This document shows positions 34,543-43,613 of a DNA stretch of 64,000 nt, piece by piece. Source of the DNA: JAGVSV01 sp040766135 (lineage in GTDB: Bacteria; Bacillota; Clostridia; Christensenellales; Aristaeellaceae); contig JAXGRA010000012.1 of NCBI GenBank assembly GCA_040766135.1, positions 1 through 64,000 of the forward strand, in the 5' to 3' direction. The notes beneath the pieces were generated by a model. That model searched no databases and was not told the DNA's origin. It saw only the letters and a program-made list of their open reading frames with translations. The first letter of the stretch is position 1; each line of letters starts with the position of its first letter. Made by a program: the position numbers and the translations under genes.

Positions 34543-35397
34543 ATGGACAACATACTGGACATCCGCGGCCTGTGCAAATCATTTAAAAGTTTTGCGCTGC
34601 AAGACCTTACGTTCAGCCTGCCCCGGGGGTACATCATGGGCTTCATCGGGCCCAATGGTTCGGGTAAAACCACCACGTTGAAATTAATCATGAACTTGCT
34701 GCGCCCGGACGCAGGCGAGATCTGCATATTCGGGCAGGATCACATCGCCTTTGAGCGTGAGGTCAAGCAGCGCATCGGCTTTGTGTATGATGAATCGGTG
34801 TTTTACGAGCAGCTGAGCATCGAACACATGACCAGCCTGATCCGCCCGTTTTACAGGCAGTGGAATCAGCCGCTGTACGAGGATTATATCCACCGGTTTG
34901 ACCTGAACCCCAGGCAGAAGATCAAAACGCTGTCCAAGGGCATGCGCACCAAGTATGCGCTGGCGCTGGCGTTAAGCCACGGCGCCGAGCTGCTCATCAT
35001 GGACGAGCCGACAGCCGGGCTGGATCCGGTGTTTCGCCGCGAAATGTTAGATATTTTGTTGGAGGTTATGCAGCGGGAGGAAAACAGCATCCTGTTCTCC
35101 ACGCACATCACCTCCGATTTGGACCGCGTGGCGGACTATATCACCTTCATCCACAAGGGGCAGTTGGTGCTGTCCCAGGAAAAAGACGCCCTGTACGAGC
35201 AGTATACGCTGGTCAAGGGCGGGCGGGAGGAGCTGACCGACAGCCTGCACCGGGAGCTGGTGGGCGTATCGGTAAACGAGCACGGCTTTGAGGGCTTAGC
35301 CGATCACCCGGTGCGCAGCGATGGCCTGGTGCTGGAAAAGCCCACTTTAGAGGACATCATGTACTTTCATACAAAGGGGGAGCAGCATGGCCGTTAA
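34543..35397 (+). CDS. ABC transporter ATP-binding protein (ABC-2 export type)
   Basis: A 284-residue ATPase with Walker A GPNGSGKT at 36-43, signature LSKGMRTK and Walker B LLIMDEPTAGLD, followed by the switch histidine in FSTHITSDLDR. The C-terminal ~65 residues form the extension found in YtrB/EcsA-type exporters. It begins one base after the regulator stop and overlaps the next gene by 11 bases, so translation is coupled throughout. It powers the permeases encoded downstream. Confidence 0.95.
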   Translation: MDNILDIRGLCKSFKSFALQDLTFSLPRGYIMGFIGPNGSGKTTTLKLIMNLLRPDAGEICIFGQDHIAFEREVKQRIGFVYDESVFYEQLSIEHMTSLIRPFYRQWNQPLYEDYIHRFDLNPRQKIKTLSKGMRTKYALALALSHGAELLIMDEPTAGLDPVFRREMLDILLEVMQREENSILFSTHITSDLDRVADYITFIHKGQLVLSQEKDALYEQYTLVKGGREELTDSLHRELVGVSVNEHGFEGLADHPVRSDGLVLEKPTLEDIMYFHTKGEQHGR

Positions 35398-35977
35398 CGT
35401 AATGATCCGGGAGTGGAAAGCGCTGCTGTATGACCTGCGCATGATGCTGCTTACCTTTGGCGCGCCGTTCCTGTTTTGGTTTTTCCTGCCGGGGTTTAAC
35501 GGCGGCGCGTTCCCAGCGGTGCTGGTGGCCTATGTGCTGCTGGGGCTGTTTAACTCCAGGAGCGATGCACGGGTCATCCGCGCAGGCTTGACCCAATTCC
35601 CCGTAACGGCCAAAGACCATGTGGCCGGGCTGTTTTTGTATCAGGCTGTGGCGGTGCTGTTTACCGGCGCGGTGGCCGTGGCATTTATGCAGCTGGTGGG
35701 GCCGGAGCGGTTTATGGCCGATGTGCTGCCCAAGGCGCTGGGGGTGGGGCTATTGTTGACAGGCATACTTACGGTGCTGGGCCTGTGGCTGCCGCCGCAG
35801 GCAGCGCGCCTTGCCAGCATTTTGCTGATTGTCCTGTTCATGAATTTTGCCATCTTTCAGGATGTTAGCCAAACTGTGTTTATGCCCTGGCTGAGCGTGC
35901 CGGCCACGCTGCTGCTGAGCGCAGGGGGCTGGGGTCTGTTTTTGCTGCTGGGGCTGCGTTTCCCGCCGCAGGTATGA
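35387..35977 (+). CDS. ABC-2 type permease subunit
   Basis: A 196-residue membrane protein with about six hydrophobic segments (for example FGAPFLFWFFLPGF, VLVAYVLLGLF, LGVGLLLTGILTVLGLW, LLLSAGGWGLFLLLGL). It matches the small ABC-2 permeases of YtrA-controlled operons (PF13346-like). The start lies inside the ATPase gene. Substrate unknown; neighbours suggest export or resistance to a membrane- or wall-active agent. Confidence 0.85.
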   Translation: MAVNVMIREWKALLYDLRMMLLTFGAPFLFWFFLPGFNGGAFPAVLVAYVLLGLFNSRSDARVIRAGLTQFPVTAKDHVAGLFLYQAVAVLFTGAVAVAFMQLVGPERFMADVLPKALGVGLLLTGILTVLGLWLPPQAARLASILLIVLFMNFAIFQDVSQTVFMPWLSVPATLLLSAGGWGLFLLLGLRFPPQV

Positions 35978-35989
35978 AGGAGAAAAAAG

Positions 35990-36640
35990 ATGCTGAATTT
36001 GCTGCGCAAGGAATGGATGGTTTCGCGCTGGGTGCATATCATCGCGCTGCTGGTAGGCTTAGGGCTGGTTTTTGTCGCGAAAGCAGAGCCGCAGGCCGCA
36101 CTGTTCATGGCGCTATTCACCAACCTGATGTACACACACCTGATATCCAACATGACCCGCACATCAGCCATGAGCCGGCCGAACAACATGTTGCTCAACT
36201 CCCTGCCCGTAACACGCACGCAGATTGTCGTTGCAAAATACCTGTATGTTGTGCTGTGCGCCATACTGTTTGCACTGTATGTAAGCCTTTTGATGCTGGC
36301 GGCAACAGCCTTGGGCGTACCACTGGGCCTGCCGTTGTGGATGCTGTGGCTGATGTTGGCTGCCATGGGCATGCTGTACCATATGCTGCTGATGCCGCTA
36401 TCCTACCTGGATGCCAAATACGGCGCCTGGGCCAGCATGGCTATTTACCTGGCCATCCTCATCCTGCCCTCCCGCCTGGGCAAGGGCAAAGCCGGCGAGG
36501 TGTTAGCCTCGTTCTTTACACGCATCATGCCGTTGCTAGGTAATTGGGGCATCCTTATCGCCCTGGTGCTAGGCATTGCGCTGCTGGTAGGGGCATCCAT
36601 GCTCATCAGCATGCGCATCTACCGCCGGGCGGAGTTTTAA
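35990..36640 (+). CDS. ABC-2 type permease subunit (second)
   Basis: A 216-residue membrane protein of about six helices. SRPNNMLLNSLPVTRTQIVVAKY, of which LNSLPVTRTQIVVAKY is the recognisable part, is the conserved loop of the ABC2_membrane family PF13346. AGGAGAA lies a few bases before the ATG. Last gene of the first module; it ends only six bases before the end of the convergent second module, and no terminator separates them. Confidence 0.88.
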   Translation: MLNLLRKEWMVSRWVHIIALLVGLGLVFVAKAEPQAALFMALFTNLMYTHLISNMTRTSAMSRPNNMLLNSLPVTRTQIVVAKYLYVVLCAILFALYVSLLMLAATALGVPLGLPLWMLWLMLAAMGMLYHMLLMPLSYLDAKYGAWASMAIYLAILILPSRLGKGKAGEVLASFFTRIMPLLGNWGILIALVLGIALLVGASMLISMRIYRRAEF

Positions 36641-36646
36641 GAATAA

Positions 36647-37369
36647 TCAATCCCCCACAATCAGCCGCCTGCGCACCAAATGCGTACAACACACAATGCA
36701 CGCAGCTATTAACAGGCACATGGGTAGCAAGTCATGAACCGCAAAAGCAAAGCTGTGCGCCACAATGCGCGTAGAACGGGTAATTACACCATCCGTTGAG
36801 GTGACCAGCAAATAGCGTTCGCCCATTGCCTTTGCAACGGCTCGCAAGAGGTACTCCACACCGCTGATAACCGCAAACCATGCCAGTGTATACCGCACGG
36901 GATAGCGCCCGCCGGATATCAGATAAGCCATTGTCACGCTGGCCGATACCTTAACACATGTCAGCAACATAGAAAACGCCATCATGCCCCATATCAGGAG
37001 TCGATTGCCCCAGGAGATTTGCGCCAGCAGTTGACCCATGCTTTGCCCCTGCCATGCAACCATGCCCAACACGGTAAATGTGCTTAGCAACCCCCATAGC
37101 ACCATGGCGCTGTAGCGTATCCCCATGTGCTGTTCCGGTGACAAGCTCGTTGAAAACGTCAGCCCAGCCTCCGCGCCATGCATGCTGCGCGCATAGCGGT
37201 ATACCAGGATGCCGATCGCACCAAAGAACATTACATATACAAACGGCATATCTGTCAGCAGTAATACCTGCAGCCTGGCCAGCAGCACCCACATCAACCC
37301 CAGAGCCACCCACCCTGCAAACAGGCGGCCAGTTTCTTTCATTTCATGATTCCACAATGAACGAAGCAT
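36647..37369 (-). CDS. Membrane subunit of the second ABC module
   Basis: A 240-residue protein with about six membrane helices (LFAGWVALGLMWVLLARL, FVYVMFFGAIGILVYRYA, VLWGLLSTFTVLGMVAW, LLIWGMMAFSMLLTC). It overlaps the ATPase stop by one base (TAATG) and the ribosome site GGGAGG lies within the ATPase gene. It is the probable permease partner of that ATPase, since no other membrane gene follows on this strand. Family not recognised with certainty. Confidence 0.82.
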   Translation of the reverse strand: MLRSLWNHEMKETGRLFAGWVALGLMWVLLARLQVLLLTDMPFVYVMFFGAIGILVYRYARSMHGAEAGLTFSTSLSPEQHMGIRYSAMVLWGLLSTFTVLGMVAWQGQSMGQLLAQISWGNRLLIWGMMAFSMLLTCVKVSASVTMAYLISGGRYPVRYTLAWFAVISGVEYLLRAVAKAMGERYLLVTSTDGVITRSTRIVAHSFAFAVHDLLPMCLLIAACIVCCTHLVRRRLIVGD

Positions 37370-38067
37370 TACAGCACCTCCCGGATGATTTGTTCCAACG
37401 GCTTGCCATGTTGTGCCCGCAACACATCCGTTTGACCCTGGAGCACCACGCGCCCTTGTGCAAACACAATCACCTCATCCAACAGCGTTTCCATGTCCAC
37501 CAGCTCGTGCGTAGCAATCAAAAACGTACGCTGCGGGGTCATCATATCAATCAAAAGTTCACGCATCAGATGGCGTGTTTTGATGTCAATGCCGCTAAAC
37601 GGCTCGTCCAGCAAATACACGCGGGCATCACGTGCCAACGTCAGCACAAACAGCGCCAGCGCACGCTTGCCGCGCGACAACCGCCCCAACACATCACCCT
37701 GTGATAAGCCCAGCGCTGGCAACTGCTGCAGAGCACCCGCTGTGTTATATCCGGGATAAAATCCTTCAAACAGTTGGGCTGTGCGGGCAATCGTCCAGCC
37801 CGGATTGTGCCACGGATTGCTGGATAGCAGGCATACATTGTGTTTTGATTTCCAGGTATCGGTCTGGCCGCAGATGGCAATTCGGCCTGTATACCCCTGC
37901 AGCATTCCTGCCGCAATTTTAAGCAGCGTGGTCTTGCCGCTGCCATTGGCGCCCAAAATGCCTACGGCCGTACCTGGTTGGATGGCGATATCCACCTGGT
38001 TGAGCGCTGCCTTGCCCCGATAGGCCATGCACAGGGCTTGTGTCTGTACCGAATACTCATTCCTCAT
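37369..38067 (-). CDS. ABC transporter ATP-binding protein (second module)
   Basis: A 232-residue ATPase with Walker A GANGSGKT (about 38-45), signature LSRGKRAL and Walker B VYLLDEPFSGID, then the switch histidine in IATHELVDME. The signature serine-glycine is replaced by S-R-G, as in several ABC-2 exporters. It overlaps the regulator by 11 bases and the membrane subunit by one base, so the three genes are translationally coupled. Confidence 0.94.
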   Translation of the reverse strand: MRNEYSVQTQALCMAYRGKAALNQVDIAIQPGTAVGILGANGSGKTTLLKIAAGMLQGYTGRIAICGQTDTWKSKHNVCLLSSNPWHNPGWTIARTAQLFEGFYPGYNTAGALQQLPALGLSQGDVLGRLSRGKRALALFVLTLARDARVYLLDEPFSGIDIKTRHLMRELLIDMMTPQRTFLIATHELVDMETLLDEVIVFAQGRVVLQGQTDVLRAQHGKPLEQIIREVL

Positions 38068-38428
38068 GGGATGTCAGTTCCTTTCTGATGGCGGCCTCAA
38101 TCTCGGCTTGGGTGAAACGTTTGCCCAGCATGTCATGAAACAGGGTGCGCACGCTGTCGGCAAGGATGTCCTGCCGCAGTTGAGCCAAGCGGTCTGCCTG
38201 GGGAGTAACGTATTTGCCGGCTGTGCGTTCGGTATATATCAATCCCTCTTCCTCCAACTGCTGCAGCGCACGCTGCAAGGTGTTGGGCGTTACCGAAAAA
38301 GCCACCGCCAGATCGCGAATGGAAGGCAGACGGTCACCCGCCTGATAGGTACCATCCACCAACTGCAGTTTAATGGCGTTGACCAGCTGGATGTAAAGCG
38401 GAATGTCCTGCCGGAACGGATAGGTCAT
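38057..38428 (-). CDS. GntR family regulator, YtrA subfamily (second)
   Basis: A 123-residue YtrA-type regulator: winged helix at about 8-78 (QDIPLYIQLVNAIKLQLVDG, RLPSIRDLAVAFSVTPNTLQ, AGKYV) and a short C-terminal helical tail. AGAAAGG precedes the ATG. It is the first gene of the second exporter module and most likely represses its own promoter, because a near-perfect palindrome sits at the transcription start. It is only distantly similar to the regulator at 34170. Confidence 0.93.
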   Translation of the reverse strand: MTYPFRQDIPLYIQLVNAIKLQLVDGTYQAGDRLPSIRDLAVAFSVTPNTLQRALQQLEEEGLIYTERTAGKYVTPQADRLAQLRQDILADSVRTLFHDMLGKRFTQAEIEAAIRKELTSHEE

Positions 38429-38452
38429 AATCGCTGCCTTTCTTGTATCACT

Positions 38453-38505
38453 GTATCAATCTATTGATACAATATGAGTATATTGATGTAGGCAGAAAAA
38501 GTCAA
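38453..38505 (-). promoter_or_regulatory. Promoter and palindromic operator of the second GntR/ABC module
   Basis: Minus strand: TTGACT (38505-38500), exact 17-base spacer, TATACT (38482-38477). Immediately downstream GTATCAAT-CT-ATTGATAC (38453-38470) is an 18-base palindrome covering the expected start of transcription, with a third half-site TGTATCA beside it at 38444-38450. This fits autorepression by the YtrA-type regulator. Confidence 0.82.
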
Positions 38506-38690
38506 GTTTTGCCGTTGGGGCGTTCCTCTTATCAGGCTTCCAGACAAGAAAAGCAAGGAATATCAATGGTTTTCATCAACATGTAAGGGATTTGTAAGGA
38601 AAGGGACAAAATCCTTACAGTTTTCAAGGGTGCTTCCTATAATGCATTCAGAGCTTGCAATGCAAGCAATTCACGCAAGGAGAAGAACCC

Positions 38691-39638
38691 ATGAAAAAGT
38701 ATTTTGCCACCATGTTGCTTGTAAGCATGCTGCTTGCCGCCCTCGTTCCCACTGTAGCCCTTGGCTCAGCGCCTGCTTCCGGCAGGCTGATGCTGTACTC
38801 TTCCCTGCCTGCCCCGCAGTTGGATCTGATGGTTGATATGTTCAACGAGAAGTATCCCAACATTACAGTGGACGTTTTTTCCGCCAGCAGCGCGGATGTG
38901 TTTGCCCGTGCACAGGCAGAGGCCGGCGCATCCGGCGGCCTGGTGCTGGGCGGCAGTTTAGAGTCGTTCCAATCGTTACAGCATCTGTTCACCGCATATA
39001 CAACGGCCAACGCCCAGGATTTCCATGACCGGTATGCTGCTGAAAGCGCTGTTTTCACCCCCATCCGGCTGCATGTAAGCACGTTGATTGTCAACAGGGA
39101 TTTGACCAATCAACTCGGCGTAAATATTACAGGTTGGGAATCGCTGAAGGATGAGCGGCTGTCCGGCCGGGTGGCGTACATGGATCCCGCTGCGAGCTCT
39201 CCGGTGAGCGAGCAGACCGCCTTTGTGACCAACTTTGCCGGAGCTATCAACATCACATCCCCATCCGCCCCTTCGTTTGTATTGAACGCGGTAATCGCAG
39301 GCCAGTACGCTGCAGGAATCGTCCATGAGGAGAAAGCAATTGAATGTCAGATGTCCGGAGCTAATATTGATGTGGTCTACTCCACAGAAGGCGCGGCAAT
39401 GGGCGCATCCTATGCCGGTATTCTGACCGGCACGCAGAATGAGGAAAACGCCAAGCTGTTCCTGGATTTCATCACCGGCAAGGAGTATCAGCAGGCCGCC
39501 GCAGATATCCTATACCAGCGTTCCGTGCGTTGCGATGTTGACTTTTGCCTGACAAAAATTGCACCGACAAAGAGCCTGAAAGCGCTGGACGCTAAGAGCA
39601 TGGCGCTGCTGACCGGGTTGCAGACAGCCGCCAGGTGA
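38691..39638 (+). CDS. Extracellular solute-binding protein, FbpA/AfuA-like, without transporter genes
   Basis: A 315-residue exported protein; AAGGAGAAG precedes the ATG at 38691. Signal peptide residues 1-24 (LLVSMLLAALVPTVALG); no lipobox cysteine. The mature part follows the family 1 binding-protein pattern of ferric-ion and phosphonate importers (LMLYSSLPAPQLDLMVDMF, AYMDPAASSPVSEQTAFV, AGIVHEEKAI, NEENAKLFLDFITGKEYQ). The tyrosines expected for iron binding are not obvious, so the ligand may differ. No permease or ATPase follows; it has its own terminator. It may share a transporter elsewhere or present a ligand to a sensor. Confidence 0.85.
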   Translation: MKKYFATMLLVSMLLAALVPTVALGSAPASGRLMLYSSLPAPQLDLMVDMFNEKYPNITVDVFSASSADVFARAQAEAGASGGLVLGGSLESFQSLQHLFTAYTTANAQDFHDRYAAESAVFTPIRLHVSTLIVNRDLTNQLGVNITGWESLKDERLSGRVAYMDPAASSPVSEQTAFVTNFAGAINITSPSAPSFVLNAVIAGQYAAGIVHEEKAIECQMSGANIDVVYSTEGAAMGASYAGILTGTQNEENAKLFLDFITGKEYQQAAADILYQRSVRCDVDFCLTKIAPTKSLKALDAKSMALLTGLQTAAR

Positions 39639-39667
39639 AAGGCTATATCGAATAGACTATAACAGAT

Positions 39668-39706
39668 ACCGGACGCTGCGATTGGTTCGCCACGTCCGGT
39701 TTTGTA
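39668..39706 (+). terminator. Terminator of the solute-binding protein gene
   Basis: ACCGGACG/CGTCCGGT around a 17-base loop, then TTTGTAT. Confidence 0.75.
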
Positions 39707-39786
39707 TATCACAGAGTTTAATGGAGCGTTGGCACCATCAAAACTTTGTTTTGCTTCGTTTTTATATATGCATCCACTTGTAATTA

Positions 39787-40500
39787 CTATTCCTGCACAA
39801 ACACTAACTTTTCCTCCGCCGGGCCGGTCAAAGCAAGTGCGTTGCCCTGGCGCACGGGAGCATATCCATTTTGGCGCAGCAGCGCTTCGGTGGCGGCGGC
39901 GTCCTTAATATGAAACACTAGGTTGTCCAGCGTGCCGCGGCCAGGGGCCATGTCCTCCATCTCGATCACATCATCGCCCAGCCGGAATCTGCGGTCATTT
40001 TCCCGTACAAAGCCCAGCTCCTGCACAAAAATGCGCGCGGTATCGGCTTGATGGTCGGCCGGGACGCACACGGTGATGTGGTCCAGTTTCTGAAAGGCCT
40101 CGGTGGCAAACGGCGTGCGGCGGATGTCCTCGGTGCGCTCCACCAGTTCCAGCGTCAGGCCCGCGCCATTGTCAAAAAACGCCAGGCGGCCGTTGCCCGT
40201 GCCCGCCAGCTTGGGCGCCATGCTGAACGCATAGCCCTGCCCTAACAGTTTTTCGTACATGGCATCCAAATCCTTGCCCTTGAGCAAAAATGCCAGATGC
40301 GCATAGCCTTGGGCGGCGGCGTCCCGTGTTAAAATCAGCTCGATCACGGTGTTGCCCATCTGTACATAGATAATGTGTCCCTTGCCGTCCAGCGACAGGG
40401 CATTCAAGATAACCTGCCCGCCCAGCGTGTCGCGGTACAGATGCAGCCCCTTGTCCAAATCCAGCATGCGCAGGCCCACGTGGTTGAGTTCCTTGATCAT
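39787..40500 (-). CDS. VOC (glyoxalase/dioxygenase) superfamily protein
   Basis: A 237-residue protein made of two vicinal-oxygen-chelate modules, about 1-120 (ELNHVGLRMLDLDKGLHLYR) and 125-237 (KLDHITVCVPADHQADTARI). Metal-type residues H7 and E at about 55 (VIELIL) are present in the first module. Start at 40500, eight bases after GGGGGA; a longer start is possible. Such proteins may be dioxygenases, lyases or epimerases; the context gives no substrate. Divergent from the aminopeptidase gene. Confidence 0.85.
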   Translation of the reverse strand: MIKELNHVGLRMLDLDKGLHLYRDTLGGQVILNALSLDGKGHIIYVQMGNTVIELILTRDAAAQGYAHLAFLLKGKDLDAMYEKLLGQGYAFSMAPKLAGTGNGRLAFFDNGAGLTLELVERTEDIRRTPFATEAFQKLDHITVCVPADHQADTARIFVQELGFVRENDRRFRLGDDVIEMEDMAPGRGTLDNLVFHIKDAAATEALLRQNGYAPVRQGNALALTGPAEEKLVFVQE

Positions 40501-40629
40501 TGTATGTTCCCCCATGATGTTTTTTATTATTGTAGCATAAAATGTTGTTTTTCTGCGCACAACGCGCCAAATATATCGTATAATAGGATATATAATCCCG
40601 TCATGCGCGGGCTACAGGGAGAACATAGT

Positions 40630-41430
40630 ATGAAAAAAACACGCTTCATGGTTGCAGTGGATTGTGAGGGTGTGGCCTGCGCGGTGGGCAAGCCGGGCGG
40701 CACGCTGAACGACAGCGACAACTACGCCTTTGTGCAGCAGCAGGCCACGCGCGAGGCGGACGCCGCGGCGCGCGCGCTGTTTAACGCCGGGGCCACGCAG
40801 GTCATCGTATGTGACTATCATCACAGCGGCATCAACTTGGACTATATGCAGCTGGACATCCGCTGCGACATCCTGCTGGGCTCCGGGCACCGGGAGCGCC
40901 TGCCAACGGTAGACGATTCCTTCGGCGGCGTGCTGTTCATCGGCTATCACAGCCGCGACAACACGGCCAAAGCCGTGATGGCGCACACCTATTCCAGCAT
41001 GACATACCAAAGCTACACCATCAACGGCGTGGAAGTGGGCGAGATGGAGATCGACGCCGCCTATGCCGGGCAGTACGGTGTGCCCGTTATCTTTGCCGCC
41101 TCCGATGATATCACGGTGTCGCAGGCCAAGGCCGCCTTCCCCTGGGCTGAAACGGTCATCACCAAGCGCAGCCTGTCGCACAACTCCGCCCTGTCCAAGC
41201 ATCCCAAGCGCGTGTGCGATGACATCTACAAGGGCGTCACCGCGGCCTGCGAGCGGCTGGACACCATGCAGCCATTTACGTTTGCGGAGCCGCTGGAGGT
41301 GGCCATCCGCTTCAAGCGCATAGATGCCGCACAAAACGCGCGCCTGTTTGACCGGCATGGCGAGCCGTTTGCATTAAGCGACCCCTTTACCCGCAGCGGC
41401 ACCATTGCATCCATCCGCAATCTGTTGTAG
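40630..41430 (+). CDS. M55 family D-aminopeptidase (DppA-like)
   Basis: A 266-residue DppA-type zinc peptidase, which in Bacillus forms a decamer and cleaves D-Ala-D-Ala-type peptides. The metal motif D11-C-E13 in VAVDCEGVAC, the histidines of CDYHHSG and the VEVGEMEIDAAYAG segment with the catalytic-site region are all present, as is GYHSRDNTAKAVMAHTYSS (the HTYSS motif). Full length. AGGGAGA lies about ten bases before the ATG. No oligopeptide transporter genes follow; the next gene is an oxidoreductase 35 bases away. Role probably in recycling of cell-wall D-amino acid peptides. Confidence 0.92.
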   Translation: MKKTRFMVAVDCEGVACAVGKPGGTLNDSDNYAFVQQQATREADAAARALFNAGATQVIVCDYHHSGINLDYMQLDIRCDILLGSGHRERLPTVDDSFGGVLFIGYHSRDNTAKAVMAHTYSSMTYQSYTINGVEVGEMEIDAAYAGQYGVPVIFAASDDITVSQAKAAFPWAETVITKRSLSHNSALSKHPKRVCDDIYKGVTAACERLDTMQPFTFAEPLEVAIRFKRIDAAQNARLFDRHGEPFALSDPFTRSGTIASIRNLL

Positions 41431-41465
41431 GCTACCTATACAATACATACATGAAAGGAACTGCC

Positions 41466-42533
41466 ATGAAACAACTCAACGTTGCCATCTTAGGCCAGGG
41501 CCGCAGCGGCCGCAGCATCCACGGGGACTATCTGATAACCGTACCGCACAAGTACAAGGTTACCCACGTGGTAGAGCCCATCCCCGAGCGCCGGGACATC
41601 GCCAAGAACATGTTCGGCTGCGCGGTGCATGCCGATTATACCGAGCTGTTTGGCGCAACGGACATTGACTTTGTGGTCAACGCCACGCCCAGCCACCTGC
41701 ACGTGCCCATCACGACCGACCTCATCCGCCACGGTTTCCACGTGCTGACCGAAAAGCCCTTCGCGCAGACCGCGCAGCAGGTGGACGACATGATCGCGCT
41801 GGCCGAAAAGCACGGCCGCATGTTAGCCATCTTCCAGCAATCGCGCTTTGCCCCGTACTTTGAGCAGGTCAAATCCGTCATCGCGTCCGGCGTGCTGGGG
41901 CGGCTGGTGCAAATCAGCGTTCAGTTTAACGGCTTTGCCCGCCGGTGGGATTGGCAGTGCTGCCAGGAATATGGCGGCGGCAACCTGTACAACACCGGCC
42001 CGCACCCGGTGGATCAGGCGCTGGACCTGATGAACTTGGGCGATGTGGAGCCGCAGGTATTTTGCAAAATGGACCGCGCCAACACCTTTGGCGACGCCGA
42101 GGACTATGTCAAGCTCATCCTCACCGCACCCGACCGCCCGGTGACCGATGTGGAAATTTCCTCCTGCGATGCGTATCCCACGTTCACCTACCGGCTGATG
42201 GGCACACAGGGCGGCCTGAAGGGCAACATGACGCAGATTGACTGGCGCTATTTCTTGCCTGCCGATGCACCCCAGCAGAAGCTGATCCGCACACCGCTGC
42301 GGGATGAGGCTTTCACCCCGCTGTATTGCTCCGAGAAGCTGTTCTGGTATGAGCAATCCTGGCACATTGGCGATGCGTCCACCTTCACGCTGGCCACCGG
42401 CCGCCTGTATGACACCGTGTATAACCACCTGACGCAGGGCACCCCGCTGGTGGTCACGCCGCAGCAGGTGCGCCGTCAAATCGCCGTCATGGAAGAAGCG
42501 CACCGGCAGAATCCGTTGTCTAGGTTGGGGTAA
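41466..42533 (+). CDS. Gfo/Idh/MocA family NAD(P)-dependent oxidoreductase
   Basis: A 355-residue protein. N-terminal Rossmann domain with GQGRSGRSIHG (residues about 10-20) and the family motif TEKPFA (EKP at about 95-97), followed by the C-terminal alpha/beta domain with GGGNLYNTGPHPVDQALDLM, of which GPHPVDQ carries the catalytic histidine region. Such enzymes oxidise or reduce sugars, inositols or amino sugars. AAAGGA is six bases before the ATG at 41466. It may be co-transcribed with the aminopeptidase gene; the link between them is not obvious. Substrate unknown. Confidence 0.92.
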   Translation: MKQLNVAILGQGRSGRSIHGDYLITVPHKYKVTHVVEPIPERRDIAKNMFGCAVHADYTELFGATDIDFVVNATPSHLHVPITTDLIRHGFHVLTEKPFAQTAQQVDDMIALAEKHGRMLAIFQQSRFAPYFEQVKSVIASGVLGRLVQISVQFNGFARRWDWQCCQEYGGGNLYNTGPHPVDQALDLMNLGDVEPQVFCKMDRANTFGDAEDYVKLILTAPDRPVTDVEISSCDAYPTFTYRLMGTQGGLKGNMTQIDWRYFLPADAPQQKLIRTPLRDEAFTPLYCSEKLFWYEQSWHIGDASTFTLATGRLYDTVYNHLTQGTPLVVTPQQVRRQIAVMEEAHRQNPLSRLG

Positions 42534-43358
42534 AGTTCTTCGTTTTGCTTCCACCATATGCCATGTATTTACCTCCTTGGGTTGTACAGCAATGTCAATC
42601 AGAAAGGGGGTAAATATTATGTGCACCGCAGGATGGTGCAGGCTGCTCATGAATTAGCATCCTGTATGTGTAGCAACAGTCGGCTGCATGTCCCCCAGGC
42701 AACGGAGTACTGAAAACTTCTCCAATCATTTTACAAAACGTGTGAGAAAAATTATGGTTTAACAATCAGGTTAATTGACCAAGAGAAAACACTTAAAACA
42801 TGTCTCAACAGCTGTCCGCTTGTCATTAAGCATCACCAGTATCTTGCAGGCTGCTATTGCATTTTCTCGATCAATCTTGGTAACCGGAATGTCTACATTT
42901 CCATTGATTATTAGTTCCGTTTTCATCTACCGCAAATCATTTATGATGGTCTCATGCAGGATGTCCTTTATCATCTTTTGGTTTCCACGGGGTATTTCCT
43001 CTCTACCACGTATATTTCGCGTGTTACAACTGCGGTCGAATATCCTTGGAAGTGCCATATGTTTGGTGATGAGGTATTTGCTTGTTGGACTCTAACAACA
43101 CAAACCGAAAATCATATTCGTTAATGACCAATCGAAAAAAATCTTTAAAAGTTCCAACAACTCGCCTGTTTGGGAACATGAAATTTGCAAAAAATTTTGT
43201 TATCATTATTATGTAGCAAAAGCTACCACGAGGGGCATTCAGCCAGTATTTCGGCGGCAGCCGTAATATCATCTTTTGTTAAGTTGCTCGATACACCTCT
43301 CTGCATTATGGGGCACATATTTCTGCCGTAATGTATGATGCCGAAAGGAGGTGTTTTC
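42534..43358. other. AT-rich intergenic island with gene remnants
   Basis: About 825 bases, markedly AT-richer than the genes to the left. No complete recognisable gene. On the minus strand two short frames abut (43-residue MALPRIFDRSC... ending near 42928 and the 51-residue frame listed separately). A forward 106-codon frame (42775-43095) overlaps them and looks like their shadow. This may be debris of a former mobile or acquired segment. Confidence 0.5.
42771..42926 (-). CDS. Short open frame, possible gene remnant
   Basis: 51 codons starting at ATG 42926, which directly abuts the TAG of a preceding 43-codon frame on the same strand (TAGATG). The sequence (MKTELIINGNVDIPVTKIDR..., with two cysteines near the end) looks protein-like but no ribosome site precedes it and I recognise no family. 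It could be the decayed end of a larger gene. Confidence 0.25.
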   Translation of the reverse strand: MKTELIINGNVDIPVTKIDRENAIAACKILVMLNDKRTAVETCFKCFLLVN

Positions 43359-43607
43359 GTGAAACGTGTAAAATCGGCGTGTATCTTTCAAACTCTGGTT
43401 TTTTCTCAGAAGCCCGAATGTGGGTTCAACAAAGAAGAGGTGCTTAAAAATAATCGCGATGAGTTCGAGTATTACAAGGCTACTCTCGAACGCTCAAAAA
43501 TCAAACATCAGATTGATGATGTAGCCGAGCAGGAAGACGGTTCTCTCGTTGTCCGCGTTAGAAAGCAATACAACGTAAAAACCGATGTTTCTGAATACTT
43601 CAATTAA
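43359..43607 (+). CDS. Small conserved protein of unknown function
   Basis: 82 residues from a GTG start with a textbook site (AAAGGAGGTG at 43344-43353). No signal peptide or membrane helix. It begins VKRVKSACIFQTLVF and ends with a beta-type segment EDGSLVVRVRKQYN; this combination (KRVKSAC near the N-terminus, DGS.....KQYN near the C-terminus) resembles a small uncharacterised protein that I recall from several Clostridia. AT-rich codons. It has its own terminator before the Veg-like gene 66 bases downstream. Confidence 0.7.
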   Translation: MKRVKSACIFQTLVFSQKPECGFNKEEVLKNNRDEFEYYKATLERSKIKHQIDDVAEQEDGSLVVRVRKQYNVKTDVSEYFN

Positions 43608-43613
43608 AAAAAG

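Noticed and set aside
42775..43095. Forward 106-codon hydrophobic frame in the AT-rich island
   Set aside because: No ribosome site, and the opposite strand reads more protein-like; kept only as part of the island description.
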